Positions 14,657 through 26,509 of a DNA stretch of 64,000 nucleotides are shown piece after piece. Location of the stretch: assembly GCA_028583605.1 (NCBI GenBank), contig CM053329.1:33318992-33382991 (forward strand). Direction: 5' to 3'. Below the pieces are notes generated by a model. The model made no database searches. It worked only from the letters and a program-made list of their open reading frames with translations, and was not told the DNA's origin. The translations under genes were made by a program, and so were the position numbers. This DNA comes from Dastarcus helophoroides (lineage: Eukaryota; Arthropoda; Insecta; Coleoptera; Bothrideridae). The stretch's first letter is position 1, and the number at the start of each line of letters is the position of its first letter.

Positions 14657-15064
14657 CTGAAGAAGTGACAACTGAGATGAGTGCTTTTAGATAAAAATCA
14701 TAAATGATGATATGTTTAGATATTAAATTATCTAATACGAACCTACCCTATAAGAACCTATAAAAGCGGTTTAAGTTTAAATTATGGTGACATTTGCCAT
14801 AATCTTTTAAACTAGAGATCGGTTACAAATTTCAAGCATTTTTTCGAAGTTTTGTGTCTACAATTTCAATTTTAACTTTGTTTTCATTTAATTTTTTTAG
14901 TCATTTGGCTTCTGTCTTCAACTATTAACTCCTTTTTAATTTTCCATATATTCTAGAAATTTGGAGATTGAATTCAAAACCATTTTTACAAAAGAATTAT
15001 TTTTAAAATTTCTAGTGTTTTCTAAACTTACGAGTTTATAGTTTATTTTATTTTTTTTTATGTA
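14657..15064. other. Intergenic DNA between protease promoter and palindromic element
   Basis: AT-rich, with quasi-periodic AAATTT-type words from about 14820. No gene or other element recognised. Confidence 0.5.
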
Positions 15065-16676
15065 TAGGGTGTCCCATTTTCGGCACTTTTTGGGGGTATT
15101 GGACTTATTGTTAAAGGTAGCGTGCTAGGATTTCTTCTTTAGTGTTCTACTTTTTAATTAAATGAAAGATTTCAGTTTCAAATTTGTTATAGCTGTCTTA
15201 GTTTTTAAGCTACAGAGTGATTTTAAAAATCTTCACTTTTTAGTTATGCCTTGTATATCCGTTATGCCTACTTACATGAAAAAGGTAAAAGCTGATCTTG
15301 CTACAGGTATTTACGTTAAGTTCAGTGGCGTAGTAAATGCTTTTCTAAAAACTCAAATTTTTGATATATTAACCAAAGTTATATATTTTTTTTAATGAAA
15401 TACCCTATATATTTTTTTTATATTAATTAAGAATAATTTGGACTTTTTAAAGATATATAATTCTTAAGGTTTATCAAAATTTGAAATTTTTATAATTTAT
15501 AACAGTAGCTTTGACTAATTTAGTAGAAACAAAGAAAAAATTAATAGTTATTCAAAGAACTAAACTCTTTCAAAGAAAATTTCAGTATTTTTAATTGTGT
15601 ATTAAAACTTAATCAAAATTGCATATTTCACTTTATTGTAAAAACGCAAAAGCTTTATCTAATAAAAACAAGCTGAATTTTTTTAAAGATTATTCTCAGA
15701 ATCAGAAACTCATTTTTAAGTGCTATATTGGTATATTTTTGTTACTTTTTAAACTGAATTTACCAGAATTATTGGTCTATTCCGAATAATTGGGTACACC
15801 AAACCAACTCCTTCGCGAAGTTCAGCAACATGAAGAGAAAAGAAAATAAAAGAATTATGGCATACTGAATCATCAACTTGCTCATACTGTTGAAAAATAG
15901 AGAAAGGTGTTGGTATTATTAGATTTAAGGCTTAAAAAATGTTGAAAAAATATAAATACCAATAATTTTTAATACACAACTGAAAATATACAAAAATTTC
16001 AAATTAATTTATAAAGGGTTGAATTTCTAGAATTATTATGAATTTTGCATTTGTTTCTAATAAATTGGTCATAGCCTACTGCTATAAGTAAAGTATAAAT
16101 TATAAAAATATTGAAATTTGAACTTGTTTTTTAAAATAAACGTCAACAACTATAAATATTTGAAAACCTCAAATTATGCATTATCAATATAAAAAATGAT
16201 TTTTTGGTGGAACGAACTGGTTTCTCTCTGAAGATGACAGCTTGGTTGTCGAAACGCGTTAGAGCAACTTTTGTTGGATTTTTTAATCTTTCTTGGTTTC
16301 AGGGGACAAGTTCTGTATTTCAATTTTTACAAAAAATGATATATGTATAGGGTGTTCCATTTAAAAAATATAGTGTTGGTTAATATCTGGAAAATTTGAC
16401 TTTCTAGAAAAAAAACTGACTACGCCACTAAACCTAACGTAAACAACTCAAATGTTTGTACCTTTTAAATATAAGAAGGCATAACGGAAATACGAGACAT
16501 AGTTAAAGAGCGAAGATTTTCAAAATCAGCCTGTAGTTTAAAAATTAAGACACTCATGACAACTTTGAGACTGAAATCTTTCATTTTATCAACAAGTAGA
16601 ACAGTAAAGTGAAAATCTCAACACTCTATCAATAAATGCAATACCTTCGAAAAGTACCGAAAATAAGACGCCCTTT
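15065..16676. mobile_element. Palindromic (foldback-type) element of about 1.6 kb
   Basis: The left end reads tagggtgtcccattttcgg and the right end is its inverted near-copy (ccgaaaataagacgccct). The arms can be followed inward through several hundred bases: an outer block (15065-15415 with 16348-16676) and an inner block (about 15440-15640 with 15935-16160). Only a short centre near 15700-15900 is left unpaired. The open frame at 15162-15395 is arm sequence and not a gene. A copy of the hammerhead-like repeat has inserted into the right arm at 16203-16333. No transposase is coded. Confidence 0.7.
16203..16333 (+). repeat. Hammerhead-like dispersed repeat, best preserved single-arm copy
   Basis: Layout: outer end ttggtggaacgaactgg; CTCT (16224-16227); CTGAAGA (16228-16234); one extra T; hairpin GACAGC/GGTTGTC arms around a TTG loop (16236-16250); GAAAC; GC; GTT; then AGAG (16261-16264), which pairs with the CTCT. 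This is the order of a type I hammerhead with a very short stem III, apart from the inserted T after CTGAAGA. The tail tttttaatctttcttggttt, then a tcaggggacaag box, is shared by the other copies. Whether the RNA cleaves itself cannot be told from sequence. Confidence 0.65.
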
Positions 16677-17348
16677 ACAGTCGCCGCCCCTAAATGTGAA
16701 CGACTTTAAATTGTCAGGAAAGTTCCATCTGAATTTAATCGTTATAAATCATACTTTGTTTAGCAGAAATCTGATATAATAAAAAGAAAGATTTTGAATT
16801 TTTGTTTCAAATTAAAATCTGTCATTTTCCGATTTTTTAATTACAAATTTCTACAGAATGGTTAATTTTTATTGTTTTGCATATTTTAAATTTTGTCCTT
16901 TTCTGGAAATTGTGCTTAAAATTTAGTTATTGAACGAGCAAATTTAATTTCTTTTTGAGAAATAAAGTCTAGCTTTGCTCTTTTATTTTTTCATTATTAA
17001 TTTGTAAAAATTTCTTATTTCGAATTTTTCATAATTTAAAATGAAATTAATATTTTCAGTTTTTTTTTGAGCAACTTTTCCGTAAAATTTTGAATTTAAA
17101 TTAAAAAATGTTTTTTTATATCTACAAATAATGTTTTCCTTTGATTTAATTTTTCAAATTTTCAGATTTACACTTTCAGTTTGTACTTTTCTCAAGATTT
17201 CAATTGTTTTGGAAACAATTTCAAATTCTTTTTTTTTTACTTTTTTCGAACTTTTGATTATTTTTATCATAATTTAAAAATTAAAAACTTCGAATTGAAA
17301 ATGTAAGTTTTAGCTTCTCCGTAAAATTCCCGTTGCAACGTCAATATT
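16677..17348. other. AT-rich quasi-periodic DNA
   Basis: Diverged, loosely periodic runs of AAATTT- and TTTTTC-type words, with no gene. Same type of DNA as at 18180-19120, 28550-33480 and 59470-61210. Confidence 0.5.
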
Positions 17349-18062
17349 TTAACATTGGAAATGTTTATGTTGAGATATGGGGTGAAGTTTCGGGTTTTCG
17401 TTCAAGCTTGAGAGTATACGGTGTCGCTCGCTCTGACATACTCGCCAGTAGAGCGCTCTCGGCGTTGAGAGGCCGGCGTGAAAACTATGGGAGATCTTAA
17501 GTTTACAGTTCACCGCAGTGTACCATATTCGTTTAATCCAGTGACGTCTCATTGGATAAGGCTATCAGCTATGAATATTAAGAGTTTGAAAAATAGCGAA
17601 AAGTGTAAGACATATCGAGAGCGTAAAAAACGTTTACGGTAGATTGAAAATAGAGAATCTAGTGAGTTAAGTACGAAAACACCGCTAACAAAAACTGGAC
17701 ACAATAGGCGGTATCGTGAGCATGTAAATATGCGCAAACTTAAAGGTTCTGAAGTTTACACGGGCTACCCAAGTCAGCAGCCCTTAACTGAGGGGTTAAA
17801 ATTCCATTATTATGCTGTAAACTCTAACCCTAAATCCAATCCACGTACTGTATTGAAAACCTTGAAGTACTCGGTAAACGAATATGGTAAAATATCTGCA
17901 CTTATAATTTTTAGGGCTCAAATAAATGTAGATTACTTTTACAGTAAAGTTGACAAATTTTTGCTTGTAGATCAAATATATTTTAATATTTCATTGTTTT
18001 CGCTTTGTACTAGAATATTTCTTTCAAGAGGTATGACCATAGATGCCTTAATATTATTTTGA
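17349..18062 (+). pseudogene. GC-richer remnant with a broken, basic open frame
   Basis: Base composition rises sharply from about 17380 to 17540 (cgctctcggcgttgagaggc) compared with its surroundings. A frame opens at ATG 17571 and runs to 18062 with a single in-frame stop (TAG near 17641). The product starts with a strongly basic stretch (KCKTYRERKKRLR), has a second basic stretch (HNRRYREHVNMRKLKG), and turns into low-complexity hydrophobic sequence near the end. I do not recognise a family. Basic N-termini of this kind occur in proteins of several large transposons, so a decayed mobile-element gene is the most likely reading. A short lineage-specific host gene with one disabling stop is the alternative. 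Confidence 0.3.
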
Positions 18063-21000
18063 TTTAAATTATTTCGTAGTCTATTTGGTTATACGAGTAT
18101 ATTTCAATTTAAAAAATAATCTTTCAGAAGAAACTTGGCTAATGGACAGTGTAAATTTAGAAGAGATAAACATTGCAGAAACAACCTTAAAAATAGAAAA
18201 AAGTCGAAAGAAAAATATTTGAATATTCAAGTTTTCACTCGAAATCTCAAGCCGAATACTTCGATATTAAGGTCAAAAATAAAAGAAAATAGCTAAATAT
18301 GGCCAAAATTTTGAACTCAGAAAAGTTGCGAGAAAAACAGTAAAAAAAATAGACAATTTTAGGAAAATATTACAGGATTTCAAAAAATTCATAATGTTCT
18401 AAAACATATGTCAATATTTTGAGGTTAAAGATAAAATTTTGCAACTAAATTCAAATCATTTGAAAAAAATTAAAATATTTCATTTAAAGTCAAGATTTTA
18501 AATAAATGGCTTGTGTTCTTAAAAAAAGAGTCTACATTAAATTTAAAACCTTAAAAATAAAAAACCAAAGCTTTAATCTAGGTTAAAACCTTTATTGGTG
18601 TTGGAAATAAGAGTAGAAAGTAAAGCTTGAATTTTGGGATATGAAAATTTGAAGAAACCCACCACTCATAATTTAATAAAAAAAAGGATCTTAAATTTCG
18701 AAAAAAAAGTTGACATAACAAAATTTCGATAAAAAATCTTGAGTTTATGAGTTTATTTATAATTTTAAGAATTTTTTAGGCTGAAATCAAAATTTCGAAA
18801 ATAAGTCAAAATATTTAGAAATATTTAGAATTTATTATTTAACATGAAAATTTTAAGCAAAACAAAGATATTTATTGACAGTTTAAGAAAAATAAATGAC
18901 ATTTTGAAAGGTTGAGGAATTTTGTGAAAAAATCATAATTTCAAGAAAATACTCTATATTTATTTTTTTAATGCAATATCTTGGGTTGGACTCTCAAGAC
19001 TGATGTTTAAATTTTGAATTCGTTTGAAATCCGAAGTTTTAAGAAAAAAAACAAAAATTGGAAATTGTGGAAAAAATTATTAAATTTCGGAAAAGTCCAA
19101 AAAATGTGTTTATAATTATGCATAAACGCATAATTTTGTAAAGAGTATAAGAGTAAAATAGATTTCTAGACGATTTTCTTTAGATTAGAAAATTTCAACC
19201 TTTCTGGATAAATAAGACGTCAAAATGACCCTGGACGGATCAACCAAAATAATCAATGAGTAATTGAATGACGGGTTCGCTACGTTCTCTTCTAAAAAAC
19301 TTAGAGCACACTTGATGACTTTTTCATTTGAACATCCGATAAAATTTTAACAGACATAAATTGAAATTTACTAATTCAATCAAACTCACTCTGTCATTAT
19401 TAAATGGCTCGAGATAATTAAATACCATATCTGTTGCTAATTTAAAGCCCTCATCGCATCCCATTTTTGTTTTTAGATTCATTTAAGTGGTCAGTTCATT
19501 ACGACAAGCGTATTTTTGATATTAGGAAATTTCATTATCTTTGCGATTCTCTGGAAGGAGATTCAAGTGACGTTATTGAATCATTGTCATTATCAGCTAA
19601 TCATTATTATTAATTAATTATGCAATAGAGTTGCTGCAAGACCGCTTTAAAATAAAAGAAGAGGTCTCAATCGTCTTAAACATTTTTTAATTCACAAGAA
19701 CCACACAATTTGGTCTAAGACAACTAATTAACTGTAATAAAGGTTTTAGAGCTTTCGGCAAAAGAGGGAATTAATTTTATTTATTATTCCCATAGCAGCG
19801 GAAAAATCTAACGATCATGCAAAGCGAAAATGGCAATCAGTACAACCAGTACAGCTCTAGTTTTAATTAGAAATAGGTGCAGTAACTTTAAACAATGTCC
19901 GGCATTGTTAAATCCAGGGTGTCAAGCGAACATCATTACTTCAGCATTAGTTAAAAAATTGCAATTTTCTTTAAAAGAGTTTGAAGTAATGTAACATATG
20001 AATAAAATCACATCTAAACGAATTCACGTGTGATTTGGAATATGATAAACAAAATCAAAGAACCAACCCCAATTTTTAAGATTGATAAATTTGCCATTCA
20101 ACTGCCCTCTAATGTTTTTTTCGATGATCCTGATTTCAATGCGAAATAATCTAAATAGATTTATTAACTGAAACAGGTTTATTTTGGGAGTAATTAGAAA
20201 TTTCATTGAAATCAGAAAAAATTAACTTCAATTTCAAGAAACCAAATTGGGTTGAATGCAGCTGGTCATTTAAAAGTCCATTCAAAGAAACAAAAATATG
20301 ACATGCAATTCAAAGACCATAAATTCTTGCCAGGAAGAACAATTACATGACCGGGGCAATAAATGTTAGGTTCAAGAGGAAACTGAAAACAAAATATTTT
20401 TATCCCAAGAAGAAAAGCCCAGGAATAACACTTTCAAAACAATTACTACTTACGAGCAACCTGTGGTCTATTCATTGTAACGTTGCCTTTCAAAAAGGAA
20501 AGAGAAATGGGCGAGGCACATTCAGTGTCAATAAAATGATTCTTAAACTTGGAAAAAATAGGGATAACAGAATATCTAAGACACGTGGAACCACTTGTCG
20601 AAATGACAAATTTCTGAAATGTACTACTTATCCAACCAGGGAGGTTTAAACAAACTGTGAAGGGCCATAAAATTCATGTGGTGTAAGACACATCTGCAAA
20701 CACTTTCAACACAGTCAGCCTTAACGACATTTTAATCAGTTTAATCAGTTATAAAAAAATAAAAACTAAACGTAATACGTTTTGCTGTAAAATAATACAT
20801 ATTTTATGTAATTATTATTATTTACTACTTCGAAGATACATAGATAATTGTCGTGGCGAATTTCAAGCGGTGTCGGATAACACAAGGGTCGACGTCACTA
20901 AGATTCTAGCCTTAATAATCTAAATAAATTAAAGTTTCATATTTCAACATGATCGGTAAAGAGGTTATGAAATTATGAATTAAATTAGATTTTATAACAA

Positions 21001-21289
21001 ATTTGAAAGTCTGCAATTCGAAAAGTAAACATTTTTTATTAATTTTTTTTCGTAATTCGTATTTAATTATCATTTCGAATTAACTGCAAAGCGTTGTCTT
21101 TGAAATTTGTAAATACCCTGTATAACCTTGTATGTTAAATAAAGTGTTACTTATGTTTCTATTAGGTGTTATCATTTCCAATGTCTCCGTTGGTTGCAAG
21201 GATTGCGAAATCTGTGAATTTTTTATGAATGGCAAATTTTTCTAAGTAAAAGTTTTAATCTCGAAATTTTGTGGTACATTAAAGGAAAA
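18063..21289. other. Intergenic DNA, no gene recognised
   Basis: 18180-19120 is the A-rich quasi-periodic type. 19200-20720 is less repetitive; the open frame at 20347-20649 is lysine/arginine-rich but has no family resemblance and no splice context I trust. 20750-21290 is AT-rich. Confidence 0.5.
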
Positions 21290-21925
21290 ATAATGCCTTA
21301 GGGCATTATAAATTATCATGTTTTCATGTTGCTAGGCAAGGGCGGCGTTTAAAAACAGTTTCGATTTTTATTCTCTTTTAAATCAAATCGTCAAATTAAA
21401 AAAGCGGAATGTAAAAAAATACATAAATTTGAATTAAATAACAGATTTCGAGGACTTTAAACGTTAAAGGCACCTTGGGTGTTACAGGATAATAACGTCC
21501 TCGATCGATATACATTGTGCATTATTATCCTTAAAACACCCTTGGTACCTTAATAACTACAATGACCTAAGGTCTGTTATTTACAATAACAGGCCTATTT
21601 TAAGATACGTTATAGTAGTAATAACGCCCTAGGGCATTGCTACGTAACAGCGGCGTTTACAAACAATTTTGAATGTTACTCTCTTCTAAATGAAATCATT
21701 TTGACATAATATATGTCACAAATTTGTTAATTGCCAATGTTAACAAACAAAATTTGAATGTAGGACATTAAACGTTGCAGGCACCACGGGTGTTACAGGA
21801 TAATAAAGCCCTCGGTCGACGTATATTTCTCGAGCCAGAGGCCCTCGGGAAGTGCGTTGTCAATATCGGTACTTTATTATTATTATCGTTATAACACCCT
21901 TGGTACCTTAATACCTATAAAGTAG
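21290..21925. repeat. Tandem repeat of two units of about 330 bases, each containing a palindrome
   Basis: Unit 1 begins near 21301 (gggcatt, later ggcggcgttt) and unit 2 near 21632 (gggcatt, later cggcgttt), about 331 bases apart. Each unit contains a hairpin built from a left arm (GGCACC..GGGTGTTACAGGATAATA; 21469-21494 and 21780-21806) and its inverted partner (ATTATTATC..AACACCCTTGGTACC; 21521-21549 and 21879-21908). It ends about 80 bases past the stop codon of the second active protease, close to its 3' end. No coding frame is seen. Confidence 0.7.
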
Positions 21926-21961
21926 TTAACATTTAAAGCAAATATATATTTCATCAAATGT

Positions 21962-21967
21962 TTTATT
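21962..21967 (-). terminator. Polyadenylation signal AATAAA
   Basis: AATAAA on the minus strand about 37 bases beyond the stop codon at 22004, matching the position of the signal in the paralogous gene. Confidence 0.5.
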
Positions 21968-22003
21968 AATTGCTTTTATATGAATATATTACTATGATAC
22001 ATT

Positions 22004-23921
22004 TTATACTTCTGCATGCTGTCTTATCCATGATCTAAATGGGGCGATTTTTGTGAAGTATCTTGGTAGGTCTGCGGTACAATTCCGAAATCCAAATGAT
22101 ACAATTCCATATTGTGTATTGTTATAAATAATGTGTCCTCCAGAATCACCCTAAAATGTGTAAAATTATTAAAAATTGAAATTACATATTTTCCAACAAA
22201 CATTAATTTTATACATATAACACTGTAATTTTTTTATTATTTGCTGAACGAAAAAAAAATTGACAATGAGGTTAGATCGTAGATCTAAAAATGTTGTTTA
22301 AATGTTAACCACTATATCTGATAACTCACAGAACATGTTCGTCCTTTTGTAGATCCTGCGCACATCCCAATTGCTGGATAATACACCTTACTATAGTGTT
22401 TGCATTCTTCGTCCTCATAAACAGTTAAATTAATTTTTTTCAATTGTCTCAAGTAGTCCCCATTTTCATTCTTTCCCCACCCAGCCACTGTAACTATTGT
22501 ATTGGTAGCTATCGGAACATTCGATAATTGCATATAATTTGGTAGAATGATGTATGTGGCTAACTGAAGCAAAACATATTGTAGCAGACCGCAATAAAAT
22601 GTTATATTTGCTTAAATCACTTACTTGCACCAGCCCTATATCATGAGTATTAAATCCAAGCTTATATTTATCATGAATAATGTACCTGGTGACATTTCTC
22701 AGATGATCGAATGGAACGTTTTCAAAATCATAATTATCAGTACTACTGTATACAACTTGATAGACATTTGGACTAAAAAAGTATTAACAAAAACATTTGC
22801 TTTCTGCTGCTTTATATCGGCTGTTATCTCAGATAGATAAAGGTTGAGCCAAATTTAAGTTTAACTTCAGGATCTCAGAAACTATTGGAGATACAAGTTG
22901 GCTTCAATGGGCAAAGTAGTGAAGATTTTGTTACTTTCCAACATTAAACATCCAGCTGAGAAAGCAATTGAATTTATTCATCTAGATTTTATAAAAAATA
23001 TCTAAATCGCATGTGTAAAAATCAGCTCCATTTTTTTTTTTGTAATCAAAAACTATAACAAGAAGTTTTAAAAGTTTTCAATTGATGTCCATGGATTTTT
23101 TACTAAAGAAAACTATTTTCGAGAAAATATCAATTTCTATATGTAACGTAGATGTTAAGGATAATGTATTCAATTCAATCATTTTTGAATTTAGTGCAAT
23201 TTTCTGTTATAAATTTATTTGAAAATTTTTGTGAATTCAAAAATGATAGAATGTACCTGAAAAATCCAGGAGCCTCAATAACAATCCCTACTACTATCAC
23301 TAGTATCGTTTTTTTTTTTAATTTTTTCGATCAAAGTTTAAATACAGAAATTATAGTTGATCGAAAAAGAAACTGAGACTTTAAATTTTTTTCTAAATAA
23401 AATGGGAAAGAACTGCGATGCAATTGTTTTCTAAGCAGCATGCTATTAGGCCTTAAATTTGGTTCAACCCGCATGTATTTACACGAACAGAATAACAAAC
23501 ATATATCTACCATTTAAATAAACAATGCGCTGCTGTAAGTACCCAATATGGACTTATTAACGAACCTCCGCAGATATGCTCTTTATATCTTCTTAAAGAA
23601 ACCTGAAAAATTTAACTCTCATTAGAGCCAAGTAAGTTTGAATTAATGTGAATCAGTATTTAAATGTTTTAATTCAATGTTATTATTAAATGGGATATTG
23701 TGGAATTCAAAAAGTACCTATTAAAATGTAGAGCATTAATTAATCTTACCATATGAGGAAATTCATCAGGAACGGCGTCCTCTCCATTAATAATTTCCAG
23801 ATCACTGTCTAAATTGTAACGTAAAATTAAAGCTTTTATCATTAATAGATATTATTTAACACTTACCTACGGGTTGTGATGCGATCAATGGGATAAATAA
23901 CAAAAAGGTAAGACGAATCAT
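22004..23921 (-). CDS. Secreted chymotrypsin-fold serine protease, intact, with Arg in the specificity pocket
   Basis: Six exons in transcript order, 244 residues: 23921-23867, 23808-23750, 23602-23511, 22772-22625, 22563-22330 and 22150-22004. The borders and phases are the same as in the gene at 12131-14586, and large parts of the protein are identical, so it is a recent tandem duplicate. Residues 1-15 are the signal peptide ([15 protein letters not shown]); IINGEDA marks the mature start. The triad is His64 (LTAAHC), Asp113 (THDIGLV) and Ser199 (GDSGGH). The residue that sets specificity, six before the Ser, is Arg193. A positive charge there is unusual; it excludes trypsin-like cleavage and could favour acidic side chains, although other pocket residues would decide. 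Introns 3-4 hold a copy of the GAGATCC dispersed repeat (22850-22925). Confidence 0.88.
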
Positions 23922-23955
23922 ATTTTGATTTAGTTGACTCTTATCTTACAATGAA

Positions 23956-23990
23956 ACTGATAGATCTTTGTTTTTACCGACCCTTTTATA
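23956..23990 (-). promoter_or_regulatory. TATA box and TCAGT initiator of the second active protease
   Basis: Minus-strand TATAAAAGGG (23990-23981) is followed by TCAGT (23960-23956), a spacing of about 32 bases to the initiator A; the start codon is at 23921. The arrangement matches the promoter of the paralogue at 14621-14656. Confidence 0.75.
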
Positions 23991-23999
23991 TTAAAAAAG

Positions 24000-25280
24000 T
24001 GACAATTAAGATAAGTGCTATTTGATAAAAATCATATTATCGAATGTTTATATTAAATTATTTAACTATACAGTGTCCCTCTGGACGTGAAATAATATTG
24101 GTAACTTTGTGATTAGTACAGACAGAGAAGATAATTTTATGTTCATTAACGTGCCATTGAGAAAACAATAATTGAATACTTGCTTGTTTAGATTTTATTA
24201 AGAAAAAAGTGATAAACGGAATTTTTTAAAACTGCTGTAAATTTTTTGTTTATTGTCTAATTAAAAATAACCTTAATTTAGTTTTACTTAACTAAGTAAA
24301 AGAGAAAATTCTCGAAAGCCTTATTATGGCAGAATTATTATTATTTTATTCTATTAAATAATTTATTTTCTGAGAAAATTATGGCAGCTTTACTTTTTGT
24401 TAGTTATCCAGAATATAACGTAAAATTTAAAAATAAAAAATAGGCTAAGTGTGCTATTTAAAATAGGAAAATTGACATCTACTTCCGTTATAACCGTGAA
24501 TGTCATCATGTAGAACATAATCTAGTTCAGTTGCCCTTGGCGACAATGAAATCCTCCCAAATTTTTAAAATTGTAAAAATTCTACTTTTTGAGAACCTGC
24601 CCGATTCATTTCGTTGTGGGATCTTTATAATAAATAATAATACAAATTTGGAGCAGTCTTCAAAACAATCTGGGATTTTTATTTCTGCTAAAATTAAATA
24701 ATAAAATGATTCCACGTTGCCTAAAGAAAATTTTTCGGAATAATTTTTTGTTAATTCTAGAGGCTACCTAGTATCTAAATATTCGCAAACGCCCTTCTCG
24801 ACTCTGGACTTTTTTAATAAAATTCAAGTTTAAACTTAAATTTTTCAAGTTTTTGAAGAGTTTAAACTTTGATTTCGAAACAAAAGTAAAATTTAAGAAA
24901 CTATCACTTACATTTTGAAAAAGGAAGAGGCGCCATGTCAGGTTTGAAGAAGTAACATTTCAAAAGATGAAGAACAATATTTTGCAACCCTTAAAACGAA
25001 ATCAGTAATAGTTTTATCAAAATTTTTAGTTTATCTAATTTTTTAATAGAATTTCGCATTGAAAGTTGAAACTCATACCAAACTTCATAATAGCATAGTG
25101 TTGCTAATAGAGACCCCTTAAAAGGTCGTAATATTCAAACCCACATTGGGAACAATATGTAACTTTTGCAGCCCTCCAGGCGTGAATAGTGAATCATAGG
25201 TAGCTGAACTACCAACAGTTTAAATATTGCCACCCAGCGAAGCGGTTGCTCTTTACGAAAGTTCCCAGAAGACAAGGATT
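24000..25280. other. Intergenic DNA
   Basis: No gene seen. The open frame at 24527-24715 is unremarkable. Close to 25100-25280 the composition becomes more GC-rich, as the mariner relic is approached, but no mariner terminal repeat was found here. Confidence 0.45.
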
Positions 25281-25365
25281 CTAATGCACAGACAAATGTA
25301 TCCAAATTTTAGACTGATTGATAGGTTAGTTTCGACTTGGCAGCCATCCGAGTCAGACGTGTTTC

Positions 25366-26354
25366 GTGATTTTTGCTGAGATGGAAAAAGAGCAGTATCG
25401 CTCGGTAGTTCGCTTTTTGTTTTTGGATGGGAAAAAATGCGAGGAGATAAAAGCAAAGTTGGATGCTGTTTATGGGGACACGTCGCCATCTATGATCACA
25501 GTTAGATATTGGTTCAACGAATTTAAACGTGGGCGAACATCCGCTTTTGATGAGGAGCGACCAGGACGCCCGGCAGACGTGGTTACCGAGGGAATCATTG
25601 AAAAAGTCCACGACATGATTCTCGCTGATCGACGAACGAAAGTGCGCGAAGTAGCAAAGGCCATAGGTGTGTCGACCGGAACGGCAATTAATATTTTACA
25701 TGATAAGTTAGTGATGAAAAAATTGTCAGCCCGATGGGTGCCGCGATTGCTCAAGCTGGACAACAAGCGGATGCGGCTGTTAACTTCGAAGCAGTGTTTG
25801 GGGCAATTTAAGCGAGATCCAAAGGACTTTTTGCGTCGAGTTGTTACCGTTGATCAAACCTGGATTCATCATTACACGCCAGAAACAAAGCAACATTCAA
25901 AACAATGGATTTTTTCCAGTGAATCTGCACCAAAGAAGGCGGAGACGGTCTCATCGGTCGGTAAGGTCATGGCGACGATTTTTTGGGAGGCGAAGGGCGT
26001 TATCCTCATGGATTTCTTAGAAAAAGGAAGAATGATCACTGGACAATACTACACTGAGTTATTGGACCGCTTTGACAAAAAATTAAAGGAGACACGGCCG
26101 CATTTGGCGAAAAAAAAAAGGTGTTGTTTCATGACGATAACGCACCAGCACATTCATGTGGTGTTGTCGCCACCAAACTACATGAATTGCGATATGAATC
26201 GCTGCCGCATCCCCCGTATTCACCCGATCTGGCCCCCTGCGACTTTTTCTTGTTCTCTAACATGAATAAATGGCTCGCGGGAAAAAAATGCGCAAACGAG
26301 GAAGTCATCGCCGAGACAGAGGCGTATTTTGGAGAGTTCGTAAATATTAACTGA
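25366..26354 (+). pseudogene. mariner transposase (DD34D), frameshifted and C-terminally cut
   Basis: The frame opens at 25366; the probable native start is the Met of MEKEQYR at 25381. It carries the paired helix-turn-helix region with the linker ERPGRP, the WVPRLL box, and the first catalytic Asp at residue 163 (VTVDQTWIHH). A ten-base A run at 26110-26119 shifts the frame; the protein resumes in the frame of 26121-26354 with FHDDNAPAH (second Asp) and YSPDLAPCDFFLF (third Asp, 34 residues later), as in mariner. The sequence stops matching after EAYFGEF, so about 40 to 50 C-terminal residues are missing. GC content is clearly higher than the surroundings, which suggests a relatively young arrival. 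I found no terminal inverted repeats. It is one frameshift and one deletion away from coding and is not active as it stands. Confidence 0.9.
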
Positions 26355-26509
26355 ATAATTGTCTGCATTCATCATTATTTTAATCGGTAGGTAATTTCTT
26401 TTATGTCATATATGTACAAGCATTGTTTTTTTTTATATGTGTGTAATTAGTTTTCTGAAATATATGGACGGATTAAGTTTATAATGTCACATTTGGATGG
26501 TTACAAAAA

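Noticed and set aside
15162..15395. 77-codon frame with a hydrophobic N-terminus
   Set aside because: It lies wholly within the arm of a palindromic element and its mirror copy at 16360-16600 does not keep the frame.
20347..20649. 100-codon Lys/Arg-rich plus-strand frame
   Set aside because: No recognisable domain, no upstream promoter, and the same region gives no other coding evidence.
25366..26354. Possible domesticated mariner gene
   Set aside because: The frameshift in the A run and the missing C-terminus argue for a dead transposon, and no host exon joins it.
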